Shown here one piece after another: positions 1 to 11,580 of a DNA stretch of 64,000 nt. Position 1 is the stretch's first letter, and each line of letters opens with the position of its first letter. This stretch comes from Tenrec ecaudatus (lineage: Eukaryota > Chordata > Mammalia > Afrosoricida > Tenrecidae): contig NW_027457755.1 of NCBI RefSeq assembly GCF_050624435.1, forward strand, positions 1 to 64,000, in the 5' to 3' direction. The position numbers and the translations under genes are program-made. Under the pieces are notes generated by a model that saw only the letters and a program-made list of their open reading frames with translations, did not search any database and was not told the origin of the DNA.

Positions 1-661
1 CCTAGCCTAAGTCTACGGGTGCCCTAGCCTAAGCCTAGGGGTCCCCTAGCCTGAGCCTAGGGGTGCCCTAGCCTAAGCCTAGGGGTGCCCTAGAAAGAGC
101 CTAGGGCTGCCCTAGCCTGAGCATAGGGGTGCCCTAGCCTGAGCCTACGGGTGCCCTAGCCTGAGCCTAGGTGTGTCGTAGCCTTAGGCTAGGGGAGCCG
201 TAGCCTTGGCCTAAGCCTAGGGGTGCCCTAGCCTAAGCTTAGGGGTGCCCTAGCCTGAGCCTAGGGGTGCCTAAGCCTTAGGCTAGGGAGCCCTAGCATT
301 AGCCTAAGCCTCGGGGTGCCCTAGCCAAAGCCTAGGGGTGCCCTAGCCTAATCCTCGGGGTGCCCTAACCTAAGAATAGGGGTGCCCTAGCCTAAGCCTA
401 GGGGTGCCCTAGTCTTAGGCTAGAGGAGCCCTAGCCTTAGCCTAAGCCTAGGGGAGCCCTAGCCTTAGCCTAAGCCTAGGGGTGCCCTATACTAAGCTTA
501 GGGGTGCCCTAGCCTGAGCCTGGGAGTTCCCTAGCCTTACCCTAGGGGTGCCCTAACCTAAGCCTAGGGGTGCCCTAGCCTAAGCCTAGGGGTGCCCTAG
601 CCTGAGCCCAGGGGTGCCCTAGCCTGAGCCTACGGATGCACTAGCCTGAGGCTAGGGGAGC

Positions 662-688
662 CCTAGAGTTAGTCTAGCCTAGGATTGC
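662..688 (+). repeat. Class F reference: 27-bp monomer ending GGATTGC
   Basis: This unit reads CCTAGAGTTAG, TCTAG, then CCTAGGATTGC and totals 27 bp. It follows a class E unit (640-661) in the same way that class C follows class B. A sister form with GCGTTAGTCAAG in the middle occurs in zone II, for example at 23178-23204, and is also 27 bp. Class F units are frequent in zones I and II and rare in the middle of zone III. They are useful for recognising HOR phase. Confidence 0.85.
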
Positions 689-2567
689 CCTAGCCTAAGC
701 CTAGGGGTGCCATAGCCTGAGACTAGGGGTGCCCTAGCCTGAGGCTAGGGGAGCCGGTGCCTTAGCCTAAGTCTAGGGGTGCCCTAGCCTAAGCCTAGGG
801 GTGCCCTAGCCTGAGCCTAGGGGTGTCCTAGCCTTAGGCTATGGGAGCCTTGCTTTAGCCTAAGCCTAGGGCTTCCCTAGCCTAAGCCTAGGGGTGCCGT
901 AGCATAAGCGTAGGGGTGCCCTAGCCTGAGCCAAGGGGTGCCCTAGCCTGAGCCTGTCTGCCCAAGCCTGAGCCTAGGGGTGCCCTAGCCTGAGCCTACG
1001 GGTGCCCTAGCCTGAAGCTAGGGGAGCCCAAGCCTTAGTCTCGCCTAGGAGTGCCCTAGCCTAAGCCTAGGGGTGCCCTAGCCTGAGCCCAGGGGTGCCC
1101 TAACCTGAGCCTACGGGTGCCCTAGCCTGAGGCTAGGGAGCCCTAGAGTTAGTCTAAAGTAGGATTGCCCTAGCCTAAGGCTAGGGTGCCATAGCCTGAG
1201 TCTAGGGGTGTCCTAGCCTGCGGCTAGGGGAGCCGTTGCATTAGACTAAGTCTATGGGTGCCCTAGCCTAAGCCTAGGGCTGCCCTAGCCTGAGCCTAGG
1301 GGTGCCCTCGCCTTAGACTATGGGAGCCCTAGCTTTAGCCTAAGACTAGGGGTGCCCTAATCTAAGCCTACGGGTGCCCTAGCCTGAGGCTAGGGGAGCC
1401 CTAGCCTTAGCCTAAGCCTAGGATTGCCATAGCCTAAACTTAGGGGTGCCCTAGCCTCAGTTTAAGGGTACCCTAGCCTAAGCCTAGGGGTGCCCTAGCC
1501 TAAGCCTAGGGGTGCCCTAGCCTAAGCCTAGGGGTGCCCTAGCCTGAGCCTAGGGGTGCCCTAGCTTGAGACTATAGCTGCCCTTTCCTGAGCCTAGGGG
1601 TGCCCTAGCTGGGGCCTACGAGTGCCCTAGCTTGAGGCTAGGGGATCCCTAGCCTTAGTCTAGCCTAGGATTACCCTAGCCTAAGCCTAGGGGTGCCCTA
1701 GCTTAAGCGAAGGGGTGCCCTAGCCTGAGCCCAGGGGTGCCCTAGCCTGAGCCTACGGATGCCCTAGCCTGAGGGTAGGGGAGCCCTAGAGTTAGTCTAG
1801 CCTAGGATTGCCCTAGCCTAAGCCTAGGGGTGCCATAGCCTAAGCATAGGGTTGCCCTAACTTAAGCCTAGGTGTTCCCTACCTAAGCCTAGGGGTGCCC
1901 TAGCCTAAGCCTAGGGGTGCCCTAGACCAAGCCTAGGGTGCCCTAGCCTGAGCCCAGGGGTGCCCTAGCCTGAGCCTATGGGTGCCCTAACATGAGGCTA
2001 GGGGAGCCCTAGATTTATTCTAGCCTAGGATTGCCCTAGCCTAAGCCTAGGGGTGCCCTAGCCTAAGCCCAGGGGTGCGCTGGCCTGGGCCCAGGGGTGC
2101 CCTAGCCTGAGCCTACGGATGCCCTAGCCTGAGGCTAGGGGAGCCCTAGAGTTAGTCTAGCCTAGGATTGCCCTAGCCTAAGCCTAGGGGTGCCCTAGCC
2201 CGAGGCTAGGGGAGCCGTTGCCTTAGCCTAAATCTTGGGGTGCCCTAGCCTAAGCCTAGCGGTGCCCTAGCCTGAGCCTAGGGGTTCCCTAGCCTTTGGC
2301 TAGGGGAGCCCTAACCTTAGCCTAAGCCTAGGGGTGCCCTAGCCTAAGCCTAGGGTGGCCCTATCCTGAGCTTAGGGGTGCCCTAGCGAGAGCCTACGGG
2401 TGCCCTAGCCTGGGGCTACGGGTGCACTATCCTAAGCCTAGGGTTGCCCTAGCCTAAACCTAGGGGTGCCGTAGCCTTAGGCTAGGGGAGTCCTAGCCTA
2501 AGCATTAGCCTAGGCCTGCCCTAGCCTAAACCAAAGGGTGCCCTAGCCTAAGCCTAGGGGTGCCCTA

Positions 2568-2710
2568 GCCGAAGCCTAGGGTGCCCTAGCCTAAGCCTAG
2601 GGGTGCCCTAGCCTAAGTCTAGGGATGCCCTATCCTAAGCCTAGGGATGCCCTAGCCTAAGCATAGGGTTGCCCTAGCTTAAGCCTAGGTGTTCCCTACC
2701 TAAGCCTAGG
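2568..2710 (+). repeat. Shared cassette (GCCGAAGCC to GTGTTCCCTACC), zone I example
   Basis: A fixed run of variant units of about 144 bp begins GCCGAAGCC and continues with consensus units, TAAGTCTAGGG and CCCTATCC. It then has AGCATAGGGTTGCC, a TTAAG unit and GTGTTCCCTACCTAAGCC, the last lacking two bases of the usual unit. The same run is found at about 14128 (block A'), 40528, 41609, 49164, 50245, 56662, 57743 and 61917. Shortened forms containing only the last part occur at about 1850, 3650, 13410, 15225, 43730, 51140 and 59855. This copy lacks one G at 2579-2581. Confidence 0.85.
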
Positions 2711-5700
2711 GGTGCCCTAGCCTAAGCCTAGGGGTGCCCTAGCCTAAGCCTAGGGGTGTCCTAACCTAAGCCTAGGGGTGCCATAGCCTTAGGCTAGGGG
2801 TGCCATACCCTGAGCCTAGGGTGCCCTAGCCTAAGCCTAAGGGTGCCCTAGCCTTAGCCTAAGCCTAGGGTGCCCTAGCCTAAGCCTAGGGGTGCCTTAG
2901 CCTTAGCCTAAACATAGGTGTGCCCTAGCCTAAGACTAGGGGTGCCCTAGCCTTAGCCTAAGCCTAGGGGTGCCCTAGCCTTAGCCTAAACCTAGGAGTG
3001 CCCTAGCCTAAGCCTAGGGGTGCCCTAGCCTAAGCCTAAGCCTAGGTGTGCCCTAGCCTCAGCCTAGGGTGAACTAGCCTAAGCCTAGTGGTGCCCTAGT
3101 TTTAGGCTAGGGGAGCCCTAGCCTTAGCCTAAGCTTAGGGGTGCCCTAGCCTAAGCCTAGGGGTGCCCTAGCCTAAGCCAAGGGTTGCTCTAGCCTTAGG
3201 CTAGGGGAGCCCTTGCCTTAGCCTAAGCCTAGGGGTGCCCTAGCCTAAGCCTAGGGGTGCGCTAGCCTAAGCCTGGGGTGCCCGAGCCTGAGGCTAGTGG
3301 AGCCCTAGCCTTAGCCTAAGCCTAGGGGTGCCCTAGACTAAGCCTAGGGGTGGCCTAGCCTGGGCCCAGGGGTGCCCTAGCCTGAGCCTACGGGTGCCCT
3401 AACCTGAGGCTAGGGGAGCCCTAGAGTTAGTCTAGCCTAGGATTACCCTAGCCTAAGCCTAGGGGTGCCATAGCCTAAGCGAAGGGGTGCCCTAGCCTGA
3501 GCCCAGGGGTGCCCTAGCCTGAGCCTACGGATGCCCTAGCCTGAGGTTAGGGGAGCCCTAGTGTTAGTCTAGCCTAGGATTGCCCTAGCCTAAGCCTAGG
3601 GGTGAAATAGCCTGAGTCTAGGGGTGACCTATCCTAAGCCTAGGGGTGCCCTAGCCTAAGCATAGGGTTGCCCTAACTTAAGCCTAGGTGTTCCCTACCT
3701 AAGCCTAGGGGTGCCCTAGCCTAAGCCTAGGGGTGCCCTAGCCTTAGGCTAGGGAAGCCGTAGCCTTAGCCTAAGCCTAGGGGTGCCCTAACCCAAGCCT
3801 AGGGGTGCCCTAGCCTAAGCCTAGGGTTGCCCTAGCCTAAGCCTATGGGAGCCCTAGCCTAAGCCTAACGGTGCCGTAGCCTAAGCCTCGGGGTACGCTA
3901 GCCTAAACCTAGGGCTGCCCTAGCCTAAGCCTACGGGTGCCCTAGCCTGAGTCTACGGGTGCCCTAGCCTGAGGCTAGGGGAGCCCTAGCCTTAGTCTAG
4001 CCTAGGATTGCCCTAGCATAAGCTAGGGGTGCCATAGCTTGAGTCTAGGGGTGCACTTGCCTTAGGCTAGGGGAACCCTAGCCTTAGCCTAAGAATAGGG
4101 GTGCCCTAGACTAAGCCTAGGGGTGCCCTAGCCTGAGCCTGGGGGTTCCCTAGCCTAAGCCTAGGTGTGCCCTAGCCTAAGGCTAGGGGTGCCCTAGCCT
4201 AAGACTAGGGGTGCCCTACCCTAAGCCTAGGGGTGCCCTAGCCTAAGCCTAGGGGTGACCTAGCCTAAGCCTAGGGGTCCCCTACCTGAGCCTAGGGGTG
4301 CCCTAACCTAAGGCTAGGGGTGCCCTAGCCTAAGCCTAGGGGTGCCCTAGCCTTAGCCTAGGCGTGCACTAGCCTTAGGCTAGGGGAGCCTTAGCCTTAG
4401 CCTAAGCCTAGGGGAGCCCTAGCCTAAGCCTAGGGGTGCCCTAGCCTAAGTCTAGGGTCCCCTACCTGAGCCTAGAGCTGCCCTAACCTAAGGCTAGGGG
4501 TGCCCTAGCCTAAGCCTAGGGGTGCCCTAGCCTTAGCCTAGGCGTGCACTAGCCTTAGGCTAGGGGAGCCCTAGCCTTAGCCTAAGCCTAGGGGTAGCCT
4601 ACCCTAAGCCTAGGGGTGCCCTAGCCTGAACCTAGGGGTGCCCTAGCCTGAGCCTAGGGGTGCCTTAGCCTGAGCCTACGGGTGCCCTAGCCTGAGGCTA
4701 GGGGAGCCCTAGCCTTAGCCTAAGCCTAGGCGTGCCCTAGCCTAACCCTGAGAGTTCCCTAGCCTAAGCCTAGGGGTGCTCAAGCCTTAGGCTAGGGGAG
4801 CCCAAGCCTTAGCCTAAGCCTAGGGGTGCCCTAGCCTAAGACTAGGGGTGCCCTAGCCTAAGCCTAGGGGTGCCCTAGCCTGAGGCTAGTGCAGCCCTAG
4901 CTTTAGCCTAAGCCTAGGGGTTCCCTAGACTAAGCCAAGGGGTGCCCTAGCCTGAGCCCAGGGGTGCCCTAGCCTGAGCCTACAGATGCCCTAGCCTGAG
5001 GCTAGGGGAGCCCTAGAGGTAGTCTAGCCTAGGATTGCCCTAGCCTAAGCCTAGGGGTGCCATAACCTGAGTCTAGGGGTGCCCTAGCCTGAGGCTAGGG
5101 GAGCCGTTGCCTTAGCCTAAGCCTTGGGGTGCCCTAGCCTTAGGCTAAGGGTTCCCTAGCCTAAGCCTAGGGGTGCCCTAGCCTAAGCATAGGGGTGCCC
5201 TATCCTGAGCCTAGGGGTGCCCTAGCCTGAGCCTAGGGCTGCCCTAGCCTAAGTCTAGGGGTACCCTAGCCTAAGCCTAGGGGTACCCTAGCCTGAGCCT
5301 AGGGGTGTCGTAGCCTTAGGCTAGGGGAGCCGTAGCATTAGCCTAAGCCTAGGGGTGCCCAAGCCTAAGCGTAGGGGTGCCCTAGCCTGAGCCCAGGGGT
5401 GCCTAAGCCTTAGGCTAGGGGAGCCCTAGCATTAGCCTAATCCTCGGGGAGCCCTAGACTAAGGCTAGGGGTGCCCTAGCCTAAGACTAGGGGTGCCCTA
5501 GCCTAAGCCTAGGGGTGCCCTAGCCTAAGCCAAGGCTTGCCCTAGCCTTAGGCTAGGGGAGCCCTAGCCTTTGCCTAAGCCTAGGGGTCCCCTAGCCTAA
5601 GCCTAGGGGTGCCCTAGCCTAAGCCTAGGGGTGCCCTAGCCTAAGCTTAGGGGTGCCCTAGCCTGAGCCTAGGGGTGCCTAATCCTTAAGCTAGGGGAGC

Positions 5701-5849
5701 CCTAGCATTAGCCTAAGCCTCGGAGTGCCCTAGCCTAAGCCTAGGGGTGCCCTAGCCTAATTCTCGGGGTGCCCTAGCCTAAGAATAGGGGTGCCCTAGC
5801 CTAAGCCTAGGGGTGCCCTAGTCTTAGGCTAGAGGAGCCCTAGCCTTAG

Positions 5850-7229
5850 CCTAAGCCTAGGAGAACCCTAGCCTGAGCCCAGGGGTGCTCTAGCCTGAGC
5901 CTATGGATGCACTAGTCTGAGGCTAGGGGAGCCCTAGAGTTAGTCTAGCCTTGGATTGCTCTAGCCTAAGCCTAGGGGTGCCATAGCCTGTGTCCAGGGG
6001 TGCCCTAGCCTGAGGCTAGGGGAGCCGGTGCCTTAGCCTAAGTCTAGGGGTGCCATAGCCTAAGCCTAGGGGTGCCCTAGCAGTAGCCTAGGGGTGCCCT
6101 AGCCTTAGGCTATGGGAGCCTTGCTTTAGCCTAAGCCTAGGGGTTCCCTAGCCTAAGCCTAGGGGTGCCGTAGCATAAGCGTAGGGGTGCCCTAGCCTGA
6201 GCCTAGGGGTGACCTAGCCTGAGCCTATGTCTGCCCAAGCCTGAGCCTAGGGGAGCCCTAGCCTGAGCCTACGGGTGCCCTAGCCTGAAGCTAGGGTAGC
6301 CCAAGCCTTAGTCTCGCCTTGGAGTGCCCTAACCTAAGCCTAGGGGTGCCCTAGCCTGAGCCCAGGGGTGCCCTAACCTGAGCCTACGGGTGCCCTAGCC
6401 TGAGGCTAGGGGAGCCCTAGAGTTAGTCTAAACTAGGATTGCCCTAGCCTAAGCCTAGCGTGCCATAGCCTCAGTCTAGGGGTGCCCTAGCCTGCGGCTA
6501 AGGGAGCCGTTGCATTAGACTAAGTCTAGGGGTGCCCTAGCCTAAGCCTAGGGCTGCCCTAGCCTGAGCCTAGGGGTGCCCTCGCCTTAGGCTACGGGAG
6601 CCCTAGCTTTAGCCTAAGACTAGGGGTGCCCTAGTCTAAGGCTAGGGGTGCCCTAGCCTGAGCCTAGGGGTGCCCTAACCTGAGGCTAGGGGAGCCCTAT
6701 CCTTAGCCTAAGCCTAGGATTGCCATAGCCTAAACTTAGGGGTGCCCTAGCCTCAGTTTAGGGGTGCCCTAGCCTAAGTCTAGGGGTGCCCTAGCCTAAG
6801 CCTAGGGGTGCCCTAGCCTTAGGCTAGGGGTTCCCTAGCCTAAGCCTAGGGGTGCCCTAGCCTAAGCCTAGGGGTGCCCTAGCCTGAGCCTAGGGGTGCC
6901 CTAGCTTGAGCCTATGGCTGCCCTTTCCTGAGCCTAGGGGTGCCCTAGCCTGAGCCTACGAGTGCCCTAGCTTGAGGCTAGGGGATCCCTAGCCTTAGTC
7001 TAGCCTAGGATTACCCTAGCCTAAGCTTATGGGTGCCCTAGCCTAAGCTTAGGGGTGCCCTAGCCTGTGCCTAGGGGTGTCGTAGCCTTAGGCTAGGGGA
7101 GCTGTAGCCTTAGCCTAATCCTAGGGGTGCCCTAGCCTAAGCTTAGGGGTGCGCTAGCCTGAGCCTAGGCATGCCTAAGCCTTAGGCTAGGGGAGCCCTA
7201 GCATTAGCCTAATTCTCGGGGTGCCCTAG
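5850..7229 (+). repeat. 1,380-bp tandem duplication, unit 1
   Basis: About 5850-6760 matches about 7230-8140 at an offset of exactly 1,380. The GTCTG of the GTCTGCCCAAGC unit is at 6229 and 7609. Both copies share the unusual strings CTTGGATTGCTC and GCTAAGGGAGCCG. Similarity fades after 6750, where unit 1 has CTCAGTTTA and unit 2 has CTAAGCCTA. The intervening 6760-7229 holds related units, including a GTCGTAGCC stretch near 7078 that also opens the similar region at 8168. Confidence 0.88.
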
Positions 7230-8140
7230 CCTAAGCCTAGTGGTGCCCTAGCCTGAGCCCAGGGGTGCTGTAGCCTGAGCCTATGGATGCACTAGCCTGA
7301 GGCTAGGGGAGCCCTAGAGTTAGTCTAGCCTTGGATTGCTCTAGCCTAAGCCTAGGGGTGCCATAGCCTTAGTCCAGGGGTGCCCTAGCCTGAGGCTAGG
7401 GGAGCCGGTGCCTTAGCCTAAGTCTAGGGGTGCCATAGCCTAAGCCTAGGGGTGCCCTAGCCTGAGCCTAGGGGTGCCCTAGCCTTAGGCTATGGGAGCC
7501 TTGCTTTAGCCTAAGCCTAAGGGTTCCCTAGCCTAAGCCTAGGGGTGCCGTAGCATAAGCGTAGGGGTGCCCTAGCCTGAGCCTAGGGGTGCCCTAGCCT
7601 GAGCCTATGTCTGCCCAAGCCTGAGCCTAGGGGTGCCCTAGCCTGAGCCTACGGGTGCCCTAGCCTGAAGCTAGGGTAGCCCAAGCCTTAGTCTCGCCTT
7701 GGAGTTCCCTAGCCTAAGCCTAGGGGTGCCCTAGCCTGAGCCCAGGGGTGCCCTAGCCTGAGCCTACGGGTGCCCTAGCCTGAGGCTAGGGGAGCCCTAG
7801 AGTTAGTCTAAACTAGGATTGCCCTAGCCTAAGCCTAGCATGCCATAGCCTCAGTCTAGGGGTGCCCTAGCCTGCGGCTAAGGGAGCCGTTGCATTAGAC
7901 TAAGTCTAGGGGTGCCCTAGCCTAAGCCTAGGGCTGCCCTAGCCTGAGCCTAGGGGTGCCCTCGCCTTAGGCTACGGGAGCCCTAGCTTTAGCCTAAGAC
8001 TAGGGGTGCCCTAGTCTAAAGCTAGGGGTGCCCTAGCCTGAGCCTAGGGGTGCCCTAACCTGAGGCTAGGGGAGCCCTAGCCTTAGCCTAAGCCTAGGAT
8101 TGCCATAGCCTAAGCTTAGGGGTGCCCTAGCCTAAGCCTA
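7230..8140 (+). repeat. 1,380-bp tandem duplication, unit 2
   Basis: This is the second copy of 5850-6760. A handful of substitutions separate the two, for example CTGTAGCC against CTCTAGCC near 7270 and CCTTAGTCC against CCTGTGTCC near 7370. A third, more diverged copy of the opening part of the module follows at about 8128-8800, with matching GTCTTAGGCTAGAGG and TATACTAAG variants otherwise found at about 400-500. Confidence 0.85.
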
Positions 8141-11100
8141 GGTGTGCCCTAGCCTGAGCCTAGGGGTGTCGTAGCCTTAGGCTAGGGGAGCCGTAGCCTT
8201 AGCCTAAGCCTAGGGGTGCCCTAGCCTAAGCTTAGGGGTGCCCTAGCCTGAGCCTAGGGGTGCCCTAGTCTTAGGCTAGAGGAGCCCTAGCCTTAGCCTA
8301 AGCCTAGGGGAGCCCTAACCTTAGCCTAAGCCTAGGGGTGCCCTATACTAAGCTTAGGGGTGCCCTAGCCTGAGCCTGGGGGTTCCCTAGCCTTAGCCTA
8401 GGGGTGCCCTAGCCTAAGCCTAGGGGTGCCCTAGCCTAAGCCTAGGGGTGCCCTAGCCTGAGCCCAGGGGTGCCCTAGCCTGAGCCTACGGATGCACTAG
8501 CCTGAGGCCAAGGGAGCCCTGGAGGGAGTCTAGCCTAGGATTGCCCTAGCCTAAGCCTAGGGGTGCCATAGCCTGAGTCTAGGGGTGCCCTAGCCAGAGG
8601 CTAGGGGAGCCGTTGCCTTAGCCTAAGTCTAGGGGTGCCCTAGCCTAAGCTTACGGTTGCGCTAGCCTGAGCCTAGGGGTGCCCTAGCCTTAGGCTACGG
8701 GAGCCTTGCTTTAGCCTAAGCCTAGGGGTTCCCTAGTCTAAGCCTAGGGGTGCACTAGCCTGAGCTTGGGGTGCCCTAGCCTGAGTCTAGGGGCTCCCTA
8801 GCCTTAGACTAAGCCTAGGATTTCCCTAGCATAAGCTTAGTGGTGCCCTAGCCTGAGCATAGGGCTGCCCGAGCCTGAGCCTAGGGGTGCCCTAGCCTAA
8901 GCCTAGGGGTACCCTAGCCTGAGCCTAGGGGTGTCGTAGCCTTAGGCTAGGGGAGCCGTAGCCTTAGCCTAAGCCTAGGGGTGCCCAAGCCTAAGCATAG
9001 GGGTGCCCTAACCTGAGTCCAGGGGTGCCTAAGCCTTAGGCTAGGGGAGCCCTAGCATTAGCCTAAGCCTCGGGGTGCCCTAGCCTAAGCCTAAGGGTGC
9101 CCTAGCCTAAGACTATGGGTGCCCCAACCTAAGCCTAGGGGTGCCCTAGCCTAAGCCTAGGGGTGCCCTAGCCTTAGGCTAGGGGAGCCCTAGCCTTAGA
9201 CTAAGCCTAGGGGAGCCCTAGCCTAAGCCTAAGGGTGCCGTAGCCTAAGCCTAGGGGTACTCTAGCCGAAACCTAGGGCTGCCCTAGCCTAAGCCTAGAG
9301 GTGCCCTAGCCTAAGCCTAGGATTGCCCTAGCCTAAGCCTACGGGTGCCCCAGCCTGAGCCTACGGGTGCCATAGCCTGAGCCTACGGGTGCCCTAGCCT
9401 GAGGCTAGGGGAGCCCTAGCCTTAGTCTAGCCTAGGATTGCCCTAGCCTAAGCTAGGGGTGCCACACCTTGAGTCTAGGGGTGCACTTGCCTTAGGCTAG
9501 GGGAGCCCTAGCCTTAGCCTAATAATAGGGGTGCCCTAGACTAAGCCTAGGGGTGCCCTAGCCTTAGCCTAGGGGTGCACTAGCCTTAGGCTAGGGGAGC
9601 CCTCGCCTTAGACTAAGCCTAGGGGAGCCCTAGCCTAAGCCTAAGGGTGCCGTAGCCTAAGCCTGGGGGTTCCCAAGCCTAAGCCTAGGGGTGCCCTAGG
9701 CTAAGGCTAGGGGTGCCCTAGCCTAAGACTAGGGGTGAACTAGCCTAAGCCTAGGGGTACCCTAGCCTAAGCCTAGGGGTGCCCTAGCCTAAGCCTAGGG
9801 GTGCCCTTGCCTTAGGCTAGGCGAGCCTTAGCCTTAGCCTAAGCCAGGGGAGCCCTAGCCTAAGCCTAGGGGTGCCCTAGCCTAAGCCTAGGGGTGCCCT
9901 AGCCTTAGCCTAGGGGTGCTCTAGCCTTAGGCTAGGGGAGCCCTAGCCTTAGCCTAAGCCTAGGGGTAGCCTACCCTAAGCCTAGGGGTGCCCTAGCCTG
10001 AGCCTAGGGTTACCCTAGCCTGAGCCTAGGGGTGCCCTAGCCTGAGCCTACGGGTGCCCTAGCCTGAGGCTAGGGGAGCCCTAGCCTTAGCCTAAGCCTA
10101 GGGGTGCCCTAGACTAACCCTGGGGGTTCCGTAGCCTAAGCCTAGGGTTGCTCTAGCCTTAGGCTAGGGGAGCCCTAGCCTTAGCCTAAGCCAAGGGGTG
10201 CCTTAGCCTAAGACTAGGGGTGCCCTAGCCTAAGACTAGGGGTGCCCTAGCCTGAGGCTAGTGGAGCCCTAGCCTTAGCCTAAGCCTAGGGGTGCCCTAG
10301 ACTAAGTCTAGGGGTGCCCTAGCCTGAGCCTAGGGGTGCCCTAGCCTGAGCCTACGGGTGCCCTAGCCTGAGGCTAGGGGAGCCCTAGCGTTAGTCAACC
10401 AAGGATTGCCCTAATCTAAGCCAAGGGGTGCCCTAGCCTGAGCCTAGGGCTGCCCTAGCCTGAGGCTAGGGGAGCCCTAGCCTTAGCCTAAGCCTAGGAT
10501 TGCCATAGCCTAAGCTTAGGGGTGCCCTAGCCTGAGTTTAGGGGTGCCCTAGCCTAAGACTAGGGGTGCCCTAGCCTGAGCCTAGGGGTGTCGTAGCTTG
10601 AGCATAGGCGTGCCTAAGCCTTAGGCTAGGGGAGCCCTAGCATTAGCCTAAGCCTCGGGGTGCCCTAGCCTAAGCCTAGGGGTGCCCTAGCCTAAGCCTC
10701 GGGGTGCCCTAGCCTAAGACTAGAGGTGCCCTAGCCTAAGCCTAGGGGTGCCCTAGCCTTAGGCTAGAGGAGCCCTAGCTTTAGCCTAAGCCTAGGTGTG
10801 CCCTAGCCTAAGCCTAGGGGTGCCCTAGCCTAAGTCTAGGGGTGCCCTAGCCTAAGCCTAGGGGTGTCCTAGCCTGAGCTTACGGGTGCCCTAGCCTGAT
10901 GCTAGGGAAGCCCTAGCCTTAGTCTAGCCTAGGATTGCCCAAGCCTAAGCCTAGGGGTGCCATAGCTTGAGTCTAGGGGTGCACTTGCCTTAGCCTAGGG
11001 GAGCACTAGCCTCAGCCTAAACCTAGGGGTGCCCTAGACTAAGCTTAGAGGTGCCGTAGCCTGAGTCTGGGGGTTCCCTAGCCTAAGCCTAGGGGTGCCC

Positions 11101-11580
11101 TAGCCTAAGCCTAGGGGAGCCCTAGCCTAAGCTTAGGGGTGCCCTAGCCTAAGCTTAGTGGTCCCCTAGCCTGAGCCTAGGGGTGCCCTAGCCTAAGGCT
11201 AGGGATGCCCTATCATAAGCCTAGGGGTGCCCTATCCTAAGCCTAGGGGTGCACTACCCTCAGGCTAGGGGAGCCCTAGCCTTAGCCTAAGCCTAGGGGT
11301 GCCCTACCCTAAACCTGTGGGTGCCCTAGCCTAAGCCAAGGGGTGCTCTAGCCTTAGGCTAGGGGAGCCCTAGCCTTAGCCTATGCCTAGGGGTTACCTA
11401 GCCTAAGCCTAGGGGTGCCCTAGCCTAAGCCTGGGGGTGCCCTAGCCTGAGCCTAGGTGTGCCCTAGCCTGAGCCTACGGGTGCCCTAGCCTGAGGCTAG
11501 GGGAGCCCTGGCCTAAGCCTAGGGGTGCCCTAGCCTTAGGCTACGAGAGCCTTAGCCTTAGCCTAAGCCTAGGGGAGCCC

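Larger units (their letters stand above)
3..5639 (+). repeat. Zone I, HOR block A (first copy)
   Basis: This block of about 5.6 kb is repeated almost base for base at 11581-17201. The shared order of rare variants proves the match: a unit with AAAGAG at 91 and again at 11647, a GTCTGCCCAAGC unit at 956 and again at 12513, and CCTATGGGAGCCC at 3841 and again at 15403. The first copy has one extra 22-bp unit near 69-90. Agreement ends after 5639, where this copy continues CCTAAGC while the second reads TCTTAGGC. Six G4 runs of the second copy are G3 here (286, 1136, 1936, 2579, 2819, 2868). The sequence from about 233 is also the start of a tandem period of about 5.4 kb, because 5641 onward resumes the same order. 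Confidence 0.92.
5641..11580 (+). repeat. Zone I, HOR block B (amplified variant copy)
   Basis: This block starts like 233 onward: a unit with AAGCTTAGG, then GTGCCTAA, GCATTAG and CTCGG variants in the same order. It is less similar to block A than block A' is. It contains extra tandem copies of its opening module (see 5850-8140 and about 8128-8450). Sequence around 9210-10480 then follows the order of 3846-4910, including the TAGGGGTAGCCTACCC unit near 9961, which corresponds to 4591. I read it as a diverged copy of the same roughly 5.3 kb HOR, lengthened by local duplication. Internal edges are approximate. Confidence 0.75.
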
